DNA from: a virus
Direction: 5' to 3' (one strand)
Virus record (IMG/VR): IMGVR_UViG_3300044632_001448
Span: 1-46,604 of that record
DNA length: 46,604 nucleotides
Below, piece by piece: positions 1-6,145 of the stretch (position 1 is its first letter; the number at the start of each line of letters is the position of its first letter). A program made the translations under genes and the position numbers. The notes below the pieces were generated by a model. The model was not told the origin of the DNA and searched no databases. It saw only the letters and a list, made by a program, of their open reading frames with translations.

Positions 1-175
1 GACCCGGTTGATCACTTATAGCATCATATCTTTCTGAAGGATATAAACTTTCCTTATGAATTTTTTCTAAAATCTTTGAACCAAATTGTTTAATAATTTG
101 ATTCTGTGCTTTGCCCTCAAGAATTAAAATTTGTATGGAAACTTCTTCCGATAAAAATTGCTTGAACCTTTTCAT
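1..175 (-). CDS. Partial phage protein, N-terminal part (runs off left edge)
   Basis: The reading frame starts at 175 and stays open to base 1, giving 58 residues that begin MKRFKQFLSEEVSIQ. The start MKxFKxFLxEE is common on small structural and prohead-associated proteins of T4-like phages, but no family can be assigned from this fragment. There is no Shine-Dalgarno sequence. An ATAAATA box lies exactly 5 nt upstream of ATG, the arrangement seen at other late genes here. It diverges from the early operon that starts at 233. Confidence 0.6.
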   Translation of the reverse strand, partial: MKRFKQFLSEEVSIQILILEGKAQNQIIKQFGSKILEKIHKESLYPSERYDAISDQPG

Positions 176-180
176 GTAGA

Positions 181-187
181 TATTTAT
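181..187 (-). promoter_or_regulatory. Late promoter box, ATAAATA
   Basis: On the minus strand ATAAATA is followed by 5 nt (TCTAC) and then the ATG at 175. In T4 the start point lies about 6 nt past this box, so the predicted transcript begins at the AUG. It lies back to back with the early promoter at 199-226. Confidence 0.6.
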
Positions 188-198
188 CACTCTCTTGC

Positions 199-226
199 TT
201 GACTATGGCTGGGTAAGGGCTATACT
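199..226 (+). promoter_or_regulatory. Early promoter TTGACT-N16-TATACT
   Basis: The -35 is TTGACT (199-204), the spacer 16 bp and the -10 TATACT (221-226). ATG at 233 follows the -10 by exactly 6 nt, so the predicted start point is the A of AUG. The same geometry recurs at 1847-1874, 2580-2607 and 7529-7556. Confidence 0.85.
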
Positions 227-232
227 ATGGGC

Positions 233-445
233 ATGAGAATCAAACCATCTACTACCGGACAAAAGATCGCTAACGAAATTGAACAACTCCGTGCCGAGCG
301 TGACGAGGCTAGGCGGATGTACTGCCGTGGATACACAGACTTCTTCCCAAATCCTGCATATGACGAACTGGGTCTAGAAGAAGCGGCAATGGAAGTGGCA
401 AAGTCATTTGGCTGGGACTGCTTCAAGGAGTACGACAATGCTTAA
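233..445 (+). CDS. Small phage protein, ERDEARR/GWDC type (copy 1)
   Basis: 70 residues, function unknown. A short coiled-coil-like stretch (EIEQLRAERDEARRMY) is followed by a C-terminal GWDCFKEYDNA. The protein at 1130 shares LERERDEARR and GWDCYKE, so the two are paralogues. ATG 233 is chosen over ATG 227 because it lies 6 nt after the -10 box, matching other leaderless starts here; no Shine-Dalgarno is possible. It is the first gene of a compact early operon. Its last codons contain the AAGGAG that serves the next gene. Confidence 0.7.
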   Translation: MRIKPSTTGQKIANEIEQLRAERDEARRMYCRGYTDFFPNPAYDELGLEEAAMEVAKSFGWDCFKEYDNA

Positions 446-701
446 GGCCAAGAAAGAAACCAAGTACCACTACTTCTTTCAGTACAACCGTGGAAACTAT
501 TTTGAAATTTCCCGTGGACTGGAAAAGCGTTACAACCGAATGTTCGTTGGGTCCGGTATGATGCTGGAAGGCAAGTCATTCGACCTGCACTTCTACTGCA
601 CCGCCAAGGAATACAAGCGCATAGTTGCTTGCGCTCGTCGTCGTTACGGCTATATTCGTAGCATCACTCGCATGACCAAACAGGAATACAACAAGGACTA
701 A
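438..701 (+). CDS. Small basic phage protein, unknown
   Basis: 87 residues, rich in Lys, Arg and Tyr, starting MLKAKKETKYHYFFQYNRG. No recognised domain. The start is decided by an excellent Shine-Dalgarno AAGGAG (425-430) 7 nt before ATG 438; the ATG overlaps the upstream stop by 8 nt, which suggests translational coupling. A longer in-frame start at 408 is rejected because it has no such site. Confidence 0.65.
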   Translation: MLKAKKETKYHYFFQYNRGNYFEISRGLEKRYNRMFVGSGMMLEGKSFDLHFYCTAKEYKRIVACARRRYGYIRSITRMTKQEYNKD

Positions 702-702
702 T

Positions 703-939
703 ATGGCTACCAAGACCAAGACCAAGACCAAGAGCCCGAAGCGCTTCTTCAAAGCAATGGACAAACTTTCTATTGTCATTGAACAGATTGATCTTCTGCG
801 CAATGATGTCAGAGATGGAACCATCTCGCAGGTTGAGATTGAAGATATGTTGGACAAGATCTCGCATAACATCTATGTGGTTGAAGATGACTTCCTCAAG
901 CACGAAATCGACTATATCAAACATTCAGAAAAGAAATAA
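703..939 (+). CDS. Small phage protein with Lys-Thr N-terminus
   Basis: 78 residues. The N-terminus is a run of alternating Lys and Thr (MATKTKTKTKSPKR), the rest an acidic, probably helical segment (IVIEQIDLLRNDV, VEIEDMLDKI). Function unknown. AAGGA (693-697) precedes ATG by 5 nt and the gene follows the previous stop by 1 nt. The next gene also begins MATK with a Lys-rich start, perhaps from local duplication of the 5' end. Confidence 0.65.
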   Translation: MATKTKTKTKSPKRFFKAMDKLSIVIEQIDLLRNDVRDGTISQVEIEDMLDKISHNIYVVEDDFLKHEIDYIKHSEKK

Positions 940-941
940 AC

Positions 942-1124
942 ATGGCTACCAAGAAAAAGAACACCAAGACCGTTACCAAGACCCTCAGCCTCTTTCCCGA
1001 ACAGGGTGTGTTGGGCTTCCTTATGGATGTTGCCGTCACCGTCATTTTCCTTGGGACGGCATTCATGATGATGATGCTGTGCGTTCAGCTGGCTGAGAAG
1101 ATCACCATTACCTTTGGAAAGTAA
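942..1124 (+). CDS. Small membrane protein, unknown
   Basis: 60 residues: a basic N-terminus (MATKKKNTKTVTK) and one clear transmembrane segment at about residues 28-47 (VAVTVIFLGTAFMMMMLCVQ). The positive-inside rule would place the N-terminus in the cytoplasm. It follows the upstream stop by 2 nt in the same early operon. Single-pass early phage membrane proteins often act on host functions, but nothing specific can be said here. Confidence 0.6.
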   Translation: MATKKKNTKTVTKTLSLFPEQGVLGFLMDVAVTVIFLGTAFMMMMLCVQLAEKITITFGK

Positions 1125-1129
1125 TACCA

Positions 1130-1414
1130 ATGAGTGAAGATTGGCACAATCCTAATAGACCAAAATTAAAAAACATCAAGGACGAGGATGTTGCATACGA
1201 ACTGCGTGAACTTTCAAAGTATACCAGTCTCACTCCAGAAATTATCAATATAATTTGCCACGGTTACGCTAGGATCTGTCAGTTGGAACGCGAGCGTGAC
1301 GAGGCTAGGCGCGAGATATGTAAAAATGTCGCCGCCATCTCCGCATCGGTAAATGCAAAGCAATGGGCGCAAGAGCGCGGCTGGGACTGCTACAAGGAGG
1401 ACGGCAATGTTTGA
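1130..1414 (+). CDS. Small phage protein, ERDEARR/GWDC type (copy 2)
   Basis: 94 residues, function unknown. The C-terminal half repeats the gene at 233: QLERERDEARRE, a variable helix, then a C-terminus GWDCYKEDGNV. The N-terminal half (KLKNIKDEDVAYELREL) is unique to this copy. The end of the gene again contains AAGGAGG that serves a downstream gene overlapping by 8 nt, so gene and overlap architecture were probably duplicated together. Confidence 0.65.
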   Translation: MSEDWHNPNRPKLKNIKDEDVAYELRELSKYTSLTPEIINIICHGYARICQLERERDEARREICKNVAAISASVNAKQWAQERGWDCYKEDGNV

Positions 1415-1721
1415 CAAACACAAAATGTCCCAAGAGCGTTGGAACTACCTCATGCAGCCCTTTGATGGTGATGAGAGCGTCATGCTGACCGCACAGGAAC
1501 TTGACGATGGATGGCATTGGTGCGATGAATGGGACGGGCTTCTCATTCACGCTGATGACCGTGAGTTTGAACATTGCAAGTGTGACTTCATGAAGAAGTT
1601 CCGTACACCGGAGCGCATGGAGAAGATGAAGCAGCAACAGGCTTTGGACGATATGGCAGATATGGACAACGCATTGGGATTCTTTGGACCCAATGACAAC
1701 AATGAAATGGATGGGATCTAA
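1407..1721 (+). CDS. Acidic small phage protein, unknown
   Basis: 104 residues, rich in Asp, Glu, Met and Trp (ELDDGWHWCDEWDG in the middle, DDMADMDNALGFFGPNDNN near the end). No family recognised. The start is fixed by AAGGAGG (1394-1400) 6 nt before ATG 1407; it overlaps the upstream gene by 8 nt. Its stop codon overlaps the next ATG (TAATG). Confidence 0.65.
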   Translation: MFDKHKMSQERWNYLMQPFDGDESVMLTAQELDDGWHWCDEWDGLLIHADDREFEHCKCDFMKKFRTPERMEKMKQQQALDDMADMDNALGFFGPNDNNEMDGI

Positions 1722-1840
1722 TGGTAGAACATACTGTACCATTTTGGTGCTTTGCGATTGCTACGTTTCTACCAGTGATTGCTTTAGGAATTGCAGAAGT
1801 TTTAATTTACTTTAAAGAAACATATAAACAAAAGTATTGA
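1721..1840 (+). CDS. Very small membrane protein
   Basis: 39 residues, MVEHTVPFWCFAIATFLPVI followed by ALGIAEVLIYF and a basic tail (KETYKQKY). The hydrophobic part at about residues 8-31 is long enough for one transmembrane helix. Its ATG shares one base with the upstream stop (TAATG). It is the last gene before the promoter at 1847. It is a real candidate because of the tight coupling and clean helix, but no function is known. Confidence 0.5.
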   Translation: MVEHTVPFWCFAIATFLPVIALGIAEVLIYFKETYKQKY

Positions 1841-1846
1841 TTATGC

Positions 1847-1874
1847 TTGACTGCTAATTGCATTAGGGTATACT
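1847..1874 (+). promoter_or_regulatory. Early promoter TTGACT-N16-TATACT
   Basis: TTGACT (1847-1852), 16 bp, TATACT (1869-1874), 6 nt, ATG 1881. The -10 to ATG stretch reads TATACTATGAGCATG, nearly identical to TATACTATGGGCATG at 221-235. Confidence 0.85.
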
Positions 1875-1880
1875 ATGAGC

Positions 1881-2477
1881 ATGAAAGATCCGCTACAAAG
1901 CGAATATCCTCAATTTAAACACAAGAAAGAAACAGATGGAGTACTTGTGTATGACTTCAACAAGTTAAAATATTTTCTTGGAAAGAGCGATGATAATGGC
2001 TTTGGTGGCGCAAGTTCTATTTTTCTAGAAAATAATGCTGCGATCAATGTATCAAATCAATATGCTCTTAAGGTGTTTTGGAATGAGAAAGAAGCCAAAA
2101 ATGCTTGGCTTCGCCAGCGTCGTGCAGCAAAGGCTGGTCTCGCTCCTCCTGTCGGAAAACGCATTGTACTTGTAGATGGCTACGGGAATCCTGTTCGCTG
2201 GGGCTACCAAACATGCTTTGCTGATATGGCACAATCCAAAAAGAATCTTGAAAAAGTTTGTCGTGCAATGAAGATTCTTCTTTCCCAAATCACTACGCCA
2301 GTTGATGATGTTCCAAAAGAATACATCATCAACGGAACATGTGTTCTTGGTGGCGATTTGCATTGCGATAATATTGGTGTTTGGTGTGGGCGTTATGTGT
2401 GTATTGATTTTGGTCATCATTCGGTGATTCAAAAATCTGGACGTGCTTTAAAAACCAAAGTTTGGAAAGCAAAATAA
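1881..2477 (+). CDS. Protein kinase-like / phosphotransferase-fold protein
   Basis: 198 residues. Kinase-fold motifs appear in order: an ALKVFW strand whose Lys would be the ATP-binding lysine (about residue 64), a helix with Glu (NEKEAKNAWLRQ), a catalytic-loop-like GDLHCDNIGV (about residues 157-166) and a metal-binding IDFGHHS (about 176-182). This order (K, D...N, DFG) is that of small protein or aminoglycoside-type kinases; the Asp, Asn and DFG Asp are all present. It is shorter than typical kinases, with a reduced C-lobe, so it could also be a catalytically reduced relative. Placed directly on an early leaderless promoter, it may modify host proteins early in infection; that role is inference. 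ATG 1875 is an alternative start. Confidence 0.65.
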   Translation: MKDPLQSEYPQFKHKKETDGVLVYDFNKLKYFLGKSDDNGFGGASSIFLENNAAINVSNQYALKVFWNEKEAKNAWLRQRRAAKAGLAPPVGKRIVLVDGYGNPVRWGYQTCFADMAQSKKNLEKVCRAMKILLSQITTPVDDVPKEYIINGTCVLGGDLHCDNIGVWCGRYVCIDFGHHSVIQKSGRALKTKVWKAK

Positions 2478-2487
2478 AAAAATAAAG

Positions 2488-2494
2488 ATAAATA
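2488..2494 (+). promoter_or_regulatory. Possible late box ATAAATA upstream of tRNA-Pro
   Basis: ATAAATA lies 7 nt before the first base of tRNA-Pro. It matches the late box used elsewhere, but the stretch is very A-rich, so chance is likely enough to keep confidence low. Confidence 0.3.
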
Positions 2495-2501
2495 AAAGAC
2501 A

Positions 2502-2575
2502 CGGGCATTAGCTCAGCTTGGTAGAGCGCTTGCTTTGGGAGCAAGAGGCCGAAAGTTCGAATCTTTCATGCCCGA
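2502..2575 (+). tRNA. tRNA-Pro (UGG)
   Basis: Full cloverleaf, 74 nt: acceptor CGGGCAT/ATGCCCG, D-arm with GCTCAGCTTGGTAGAGC, anticodon stem CTTGC/GCAAG with loop TTTGGGA (anticodon TGG), T-loop TTCGAAT. CCA is not encoded. It follows the kinase-like gene and ends 4 nt before the next early promoter. Confidence 0.95.
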
Positions 2576-2579
2576 TTGA

Positions 2580-2607
2580 TTGACAAACACCCAAGACAGG
2601 ATATAAT
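2580..2607 (+). promoter_or_regulatory. Early promoter TTGACA-N16-TATAAT
   Basis: Perfect -35 (2580-2585) and -10 (2602-2607) hexamers with the 16-bp spacer used throughout. ATG 2614 is 6 nt past the -10, so the mRNA should begin with AUG. It drives the unit with tRNA-Glu, SpoU-like, tRNA-Gln and GroES-like genes. Confidence 0.88.
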
Positions 2608-2613
2608 AAGACT

Positions 2614-2778
2614 ATGAAAAAGATTCTTAGCAAGTTGATGGTTCCTTTCATGATTCTGATGATGATCAATATGATTGGACTTGTATTCCACAAGAACTAC
2701 GAGGGTGCAGTCATTGGTAGCATCGTTGGAATGCTTGTTGGCTTCATGATTCTTGAAGTCCGAGCAAAGATTGAATAA
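2614..2778 (+). CDS. Small two-segment membrane protein, leaderless
   Basis: 54 residues: MKKILSKLMVPFMILMMINM, then IGLVFHKNYEGAVIGSIVG and MLVGFMILEVRAKIE. Two hydrophobic segments (about residues 8-25 and 31-47) are joined by a short polar loop (HKNYEG). Unknown function; size and shape would suit a small inner-membrane effector. The ATG coincides with the predicted transcription start and there is no Shine-Dalgarno. It is followed 13 nt later by tRNA-Glu. Confidence 0.65.
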   Translation: MKKILSKLMVPFMILMMINMIGLVFHKNYEGAVIGSIVGMLVGFMILEVRAKIE

Positions 2779-2791
2779 CAGATAGTAGTTC

Positions 2792-2865
2792 GGCCCTTTC
2801 GTCTAGTCGGTCTAGGACACGGCCCTTTCAAGGCCATAACATGGGTTCGAATCCCGTAAGGGTCA
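2792..2865 (+). tRNA. tRNA-Glu (UUC)
   Basis: 74 nt: acceptor GGCCCTT/AAGGGTC (one G-U pair), anticodon stem GGCC/GGCC with loop CTTTCAA (anticodon TTC), T-stem ATGGG/CCCGT with loop TTCGAAT. No encoded CCA. The next gene starts 2 nt after its discriminator base (A-TT-ATG). Confidence 0.93.
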
Positions 2866-2867
2866 TT

Positions 2868-3095
2868 ATGACACTTCCACACGAAGAATACAATAGTCTT
2901 GTAAATACTAAACAATTTTTGTTCGATCTTTTGGATCCAAAAGTTACACCCGGTGTTCCAAAAGCAATAAGAGAACGGGCAAGAGCAGTTTTAAAACATT
3001 ATCCCTTTGACATGACTCTAAGAGAGTTTTACAAAGAAAGCATGCACCACCCTGATTGTGGAATTCATGGTTGGGGAAAAGGAAAAGACGAATGA
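2868..3095 (+). CDS. Conserved small phage protein (FLxDLLDPxxTPxVPKxIRxRA type)
   Basis: 75 residues. The core FLFDLLDPKVTPGVPKAIRE, ending in ARAVLKHYP, is recognisable from many phage and prophage small proteins of unknown function (I recall the BPSL0761-type family; not checked). The start follows tRNA-Glu by TT, the same spacing as behind tRNA-Gly and tRNA-Tyr, and has no Shine-Dalgarno, so tRNA 3' processing would leave UUAUG as the 5' end. The stop overlaps the next start (ATGA). Confidence 0.75.
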   Translation: MTLPHEEYNSLVNTKQFLFDLLDPKVTPGVPKAIRERARAVLKHYPFDMTLREFYKESMHHPDCGIHGWGKGKDE

Positions 3096-3547
3096 ATCCA
3101 AAAGAAATTATTGAAGTAAATGATGAGATTGATGTGTTGGTCGCCAAATATCCTGTTGTATTCAAGAACATGGATAAGTCCTCATACTATTCTCTTCCCG
3201 CAGGTTGGGTTTCCAGAGTTGACAAACTCTGTGCAGATTTGACTGTTCTTCTTGAAGAACATCTGAAGAACAATACTTACAATCCTGATGAATATCCGTT
3301 TACGGTTCTTCAAATTAAAGAAAAGTTTGGTGGACTTCGATTCTACTTTACTTCCCTTTGCGAAGATCATGACTTTCACAAAGAACTGTGCAAGTTGGTA
3401 GATAGAGCCGAAGATGACACATATTCTATTTGTGAAGTAACTGGAAAGCCCGGAAAACTTTGCAAACTTGGAAGCCAGCATCATACCTTTTGTGAAGAAA
3501 TCAGAATTGCCAATGGGTTTAAGGTACTTGGAAATGGAAACTCGTAA
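3092..3547 (+). CDS. Conserved phage protein with GGLRFY and CExTGxPG motifs
   Basis: 151 residues. Contains GWVSRVDKLCADL, QIKEKFGGLRFYF, an acidic segment, then ICEVTGKPGKLCKLGSQHHT near the C-terminus. This pattern (GW..L...C, KEKFGGLRFY, CExxGxPG) belongs to a widespread but uncharacterised phage and bacterial family; the Cys/His positions suggest a small metal site. ATG 3092 overlaps the previous stop (ATGA) and has AAAGGA upstream. Confidence 0.7.
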   Translation: MNPKEIIEVNDEIDVLVAKYPVVFKNMDKSSYYSLPAGWVSRVDKLCADLTVLLEEHLKNNTYNPDEYPFTVLQIKEKFGGLRFYFTSLCEDHDFHKELCKLVDRAEDDTYSICEVTGKPGKLCKLGSQHHTFCEEIRIANGFKVLGNGNS

Positions 3548-4103
3548 TATTATTGATCATTATCATTATTGGAACGATGATGCTATCAGAGCAGATTTGG
3601 ACGAAAAACGTTTTAATTATTCAGTTGTTTGTTGTAATATTGGCAATGATTTTAATATTGCAACCGTTATTCGTAACGCTAATGCATTTCTTGCGAAAGA
3701 AGTTTTAATTTATGGGCATAAAAAATACGACAGGCGGGGGACTGTTGGGACTCATCACTACACCAATTTTCGTCATGTACGCGATATTGATTCTCTTTCC
3801 GTTTTTTTGGATATGCACTCTTCTGGATATGGTGATAAATCCGCAGGAAAAAAAGTCAGAGTAATTGGTATAGATAATGTTCCTGAAGCAAAAGATATCA
3901 ATGCTTATACCTTTGATCCTAATATTCATTATATTATGGTTTTTGGGCAGGAACAAATTGGCATTCCTTCAGACGTTCTAAGTATGTGTGATGATGTTCT
4001 GTACATTCCTCAGTATGGTTCTGTTCGCAGCATCAATGTTGGTTGTGCAAGTTCAATTATAATGAATCAGTATTGTTCACAAATTTACTCCTCGGTGGTG
4101 TAA
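3534..4103 (+). CDS. SpoU/TrmH-type RNA 2'-O-ribose methyltransferase
   Basis: 189 residues, the length of a minimal SPOUT methyltransferase. The three SpoU motifs occur in order: motif 1 NIGNDFNIATVIRNANAF (about residues 35-52, with the conserved Arg and Asn), motif 2 IMVFGQEQIGIP (about 136-147) and motif 3 YIPQYGSVRSINVGCASSI (about 159-177). The family transfers methyl from S-adenosylmethionine to a ribose of tRNA or rRNA. ATG 3534 is chosen because of AAGG 9 nt upstream; it overlaps the preceding gene by 14 nt. Its last 15 nt are also the first 15 nt of tRNA-Gln, so stop and acceptor stem share sequence. Whether the phage tRNAs or host RNA are substrates is open. Confidence 0.85.
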   Translation: METRNIIDHYHYWNDDAIRADLDEKRFNYSVVCCNIGNDFNIATVIRNANAFLAKEVLIYGHKKYDRRGTVGTHHYTNFRHVRDIDSLSVFLDMHSSGYGDKSAGKKVRVIGIDNVPEAKDINAYTFDPNIHYIMVFGQEQIGIPSDVLSMCDDVLYIPQYGSVRSINVGCASSIIMNQYCSQIYSSVV

Positions 4104-4159
4104 AGGTAGCACAAGAGGCTTTGAACCTCTTTGTCTTGGTTCGAATCCAAGCTGAGGAA
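4089..4159 (+). tRNA. tRNA-Gln (UUG), overlapping the methyltransferase gene
   Basis: 71 nt: acceptor TCCTCGG/CTGAGGA, anticodon stem AGAGG/CCTCT with loop CTTTGAA (anticodon TTG), T-stem CTTGG/CCAAG with loop TTCGAAT. Its first 15 nt are the last codons and stop of the SpoU-like gene, so 5' tRNA processing would cut the coding message. Confidence 0.92.
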
Positions 4160-4172
4160 CTAGGAGAATATT

Positions 4173-4424
4173 ATGAAACCAGTAGGAAAATGGGTATTGG
4201 CTAAGTCGCTTATTGGTGGTGAAAAGACCACAGAAGCAGGCATTATTTACAACGAGAAATCAAAGTCAAAGATCATTCCAGCAAAAGTAACTGCAGTTGG
4301 GAATAAACTAACTGAAGATATTAAAGTTGGTGATGTTATTTGGTGGGATTTGAGCAAAATTAAAGATGGCTATGGCGAATGCCATGTAGTCCATCAAGAC
4401 TGGGTTGAATTCGTAGAACGGTAA
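4173..4424 (+). CDS. GroES-like co-chaperonin (Cpn10 fold)
   Basis: 83 residues, slightly short for Cpn10 (about 95). Features that fit: N-terminal MKPVGKWVLAKSLIGGEKT, then TTEAGIIYNEKSK as the mobile-loop/GGIIL equivalent, IIPAKVTAVGNKL as the (P)xGxVxAVGxG strand, and DIKVGDVIWWD as VKVGDxV. T4 uses gp31 in this role to let host GroEL fold the capsid protein. TAGGAGA precedes ATG by 8 nt, so this gene uses a Shine-Dalgarno although it follows a tRNA. It is the last gene of the unit. Confidence 0.7.
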   Translation: MKPVGKWVLAKSLIGGEKTTEAGIIYNEKSKSKIIPAKVTAVGNKLTEDIKVGDVIWWDLSKIKDGYGECHVVHQDWVEFVER

Positions 4425-4431
4425 AAGAAAC

Positions 4432-4490
4432 AACCCCGAACTTCTCGGGATTGTCGGACCTAAGATGCGATCTTAAGTGGGGTTTTTTAT
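4432..4490. terminator. Branched terminator between convergent units
   Basis: AACCCC (4432-4437) can pair with GGGGTT (4479-4484) before a T-run. Inside are hairpin CCCGA/TCGGG (4435-4449) and hairpin TAAGAT/ATCTTA with a GCG triloop (4461-4475). The first hairpin competes with the outer stem. The minus-strand reading also ends in a G/T-rich run, so it may serve both directions. Confidence 0.65.
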
Positions 4491-5278
4491 TTAGAAGCTC
4501 CATAATCCATTGTCCAATGGCCACCAATTCCTTGGTGTTTTACTTTTAATCTTCTTTGTTTTGCCATTTGTGTAAGTTGATCTAAAAATTGACTATTGTG
4601 TTTGTCTGCATCCAATTCACTTTGGCTAATATTAGATCTAGAATCAGCAGCGTCCATTCCGGTCCTGACTCCTTGAATATGTTGCAATGCTCTTGTCAAA
4701 CCTTCATCGGTTGTAACATCATATTCAACTGGATTTCCTCCCCAGCTATTCAACAACCCAATTTTTTGTGCAATTGAATCTGTTCGCGTTGCAACCTTTT
4801 CATCATTGCCCCGGTCATCTGAATCATTAAATTGGCCAACTACTCCATTTTCATTTAATTTACGAAGAGCAGGAAAACCACCAAAAGTCAAAGATTCTGA
4901 AAGTTGAATTTTTGTTCCGTTATCTTTAAATTTATTTGTTGTGGTTTGTTTTTTGTTTGACAAAATATTTGAAGCACTTTCAACCAATGGTGAATTCTTG
5001 TTAACCATATGCATAAGGCATCTTAAACCCGGATTATTATTATTATAATTTCCACCAACGCGGTCTAGTGCTTCTTCAATTTTCTTGTTCTTTTTCTTGG
5101 CTATAGCCTTTTTAATAGCCTTGTCTTTTGAGCCAAAGTACTCTTCGGTCCCGGATTCAACTTCTCCGTCCCCATCGTAGTCTTTGTCAGCTTTTTTAGA
5201 CTTCTTTAATTGTTTTTCTAAAAGATCTATGCGGTGTAATAGATTTTCTAAAATTTCTTGGTATTCTCTATTATTCAT
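4487..5278 (-). CDS. Phage structural/prohead-type protein with EF-hand-like loop
   Basis: 263 residues. A coiled N-terminus (residues 1-28) is followed by KADKDYDGDGEVESGTEEYF and then a Lys-rich KDKAIKKAIAKKK. A DxDxDG calcium-loop-like stretch followed by a run of Lys is a recurrent element on prohead or scaffold-associated proteins of T4-like phages. The C-terminal half (GGNPVEYDVTTDEGLTRALQ) is not recognised. A CTAAATA late box lies 5 nt before ATG, inside the end of the upstream gene; there is no Shine-Dalgarno. Confidence 0.6.
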   Translation of the reverse strand: MNNREYQEILENLLHRIDLLEKQLKKSKKADKDYDGDGEVESGTEEYFGSKDKAIKKAIAKKKNKKIEEALDRVGGNYNNNNPGLRCLMHMVNKNSPLVESASNILSNKKQTTTNKFKDNGTKIQLSESLTFGGFPALRKLNENGVVGQFNDSDDRGNDEKVATRTDSIAQKIGLLNSWGGNPVEYDVTTDEGLTRALQHIQGVRTGMDAADSRSNISQSELDADKHNSQFLDQLTQMAKQRRLKVKHQGIGGHWTMDYGASK

Positions 5279-5282
5279 AATA

Positions 5283-6140
5283 TTATTTAGTCTTTTTAAG
5301 ACTCAATCTTTCATCTTGCTTTTGGGTGATATAGGTGTTAATTTTGTCAAAATAACCCAAATTTCTAAGTTCTTTAAAAATTAAATTTTCTACTGAAAAT
5401 TCTCCAGATTTTTTCAGTCCTGCAGAACGCATCTCTCTGAACTTCTTTTTCATTTTTTCAAAAGATTCATCTGAAGCGTTACTAGAAATTAAATTTTCAA
5501 TCTTATGAATAAAATCTAGAACCTTCATACGTATTTCGGGGTCATCAAGATTTACTTCTTCTTGTTTGGGTTCATTAACCCAGTCATCATGAACTATGCT
5601 ATACGAACCTTGGTTTGAAGGAGTAGATTCGTCTATATCTTGTGCATAAAGTTCTACATCATGATCATATATTTTTATGTCATGTGATTGAGCCCATAGT
5701 TGCTTTTTGTCTTTTAAATATTCATCTAAAATTTCTGGGCAATCTGCAATTTTATCTTTATCCACAAGAATATGCAAATCAATGTCAGAGAAATCTGTGT
5801 AATTATAATTTGCATTACCACCAACAAAAATTATGTCTTCGATTGCTTCTGCAGGAATCTTAGCAAACTTTGACCATACATCTGCTATTTGAAGAAGTTT
5901 ATTTCTTACATCTTCTTTTAATTTTCCATTTTCCCAAAGTTTTGGATTTAGTTCAGCATGATATTGTAAAGTTAGCTCATTAGCTTCTTTTACATACTGT
6001 TTGAATCCTTTTCTTTCTTTCTTGGATATTTCTATAGCAGCCAATTGATCAGTAGCTTCTTCTTTGGTAGAATGTGTACCGAGAAGCTTTTCTCCGGAGG
6101 AATCCCTAACCTCCCATTTATTGCCGCGCTTTACAATCAT
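5283..6140 (-). CDS. Nucleotidyltransferase-fold protein with small N-terminal phage domain
   Basis: 285 residues. Residues 1-40 (KWEVRDSSGEKLLGTHSTKE, ending in AAIEISK) form a short domain often fused to phage proteins. Residues about 100-170 carry an NTase signature: FVGGNANYNYTDFSDIDLHI with GG and the metal-binding DxD (Asp-Ile-Asp), and a third acidic residue in HDVELYAQD. Such proteins transfer nucleotides to proteins, RNA or small molecules; the target here is unknown. The C-terminal 80 residues are helical and charged. The promoter is late-type, so it may be a virion or late protein rather than an early host-takeover enzyme. Confidence 0.65.
   Translation of the reverse strand: MIVKRGNKWEVRDSSGEKLLGTHSTKEEATDQLAAIEISKKERKGFKQYVKEANELTLQYHAELNPKLWENGKLKEDVRNKLLQIADVWSKFAKIPAEAIEDIIFVGGNANYNYTDFSDIDLHILVDKDKIADCPEILDEYLKDKKQLWAQSHDIKIYDHDVELYAQDIDESTPSNQGSYSIVHDDWVNEPKQEEVNLDDPEIRMKVLDFIHKIENLISSNASDESFEKMKKKFREMRSAGLKKSGEFSVENLIFKELRNLGYFDKINTYITQKQDERLSLKKTK
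5284..5290 (-). promoter_or_regulatory. Late promoter box, CTAAATA
   Basis: Box, then ATATT (5 nt), then ATG 5278. The box overlaps the TAA stop of the upstream gene (ACT AAA TAA). Confidence 0.6.
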
Positions 6141-6145
6141 AAAGA

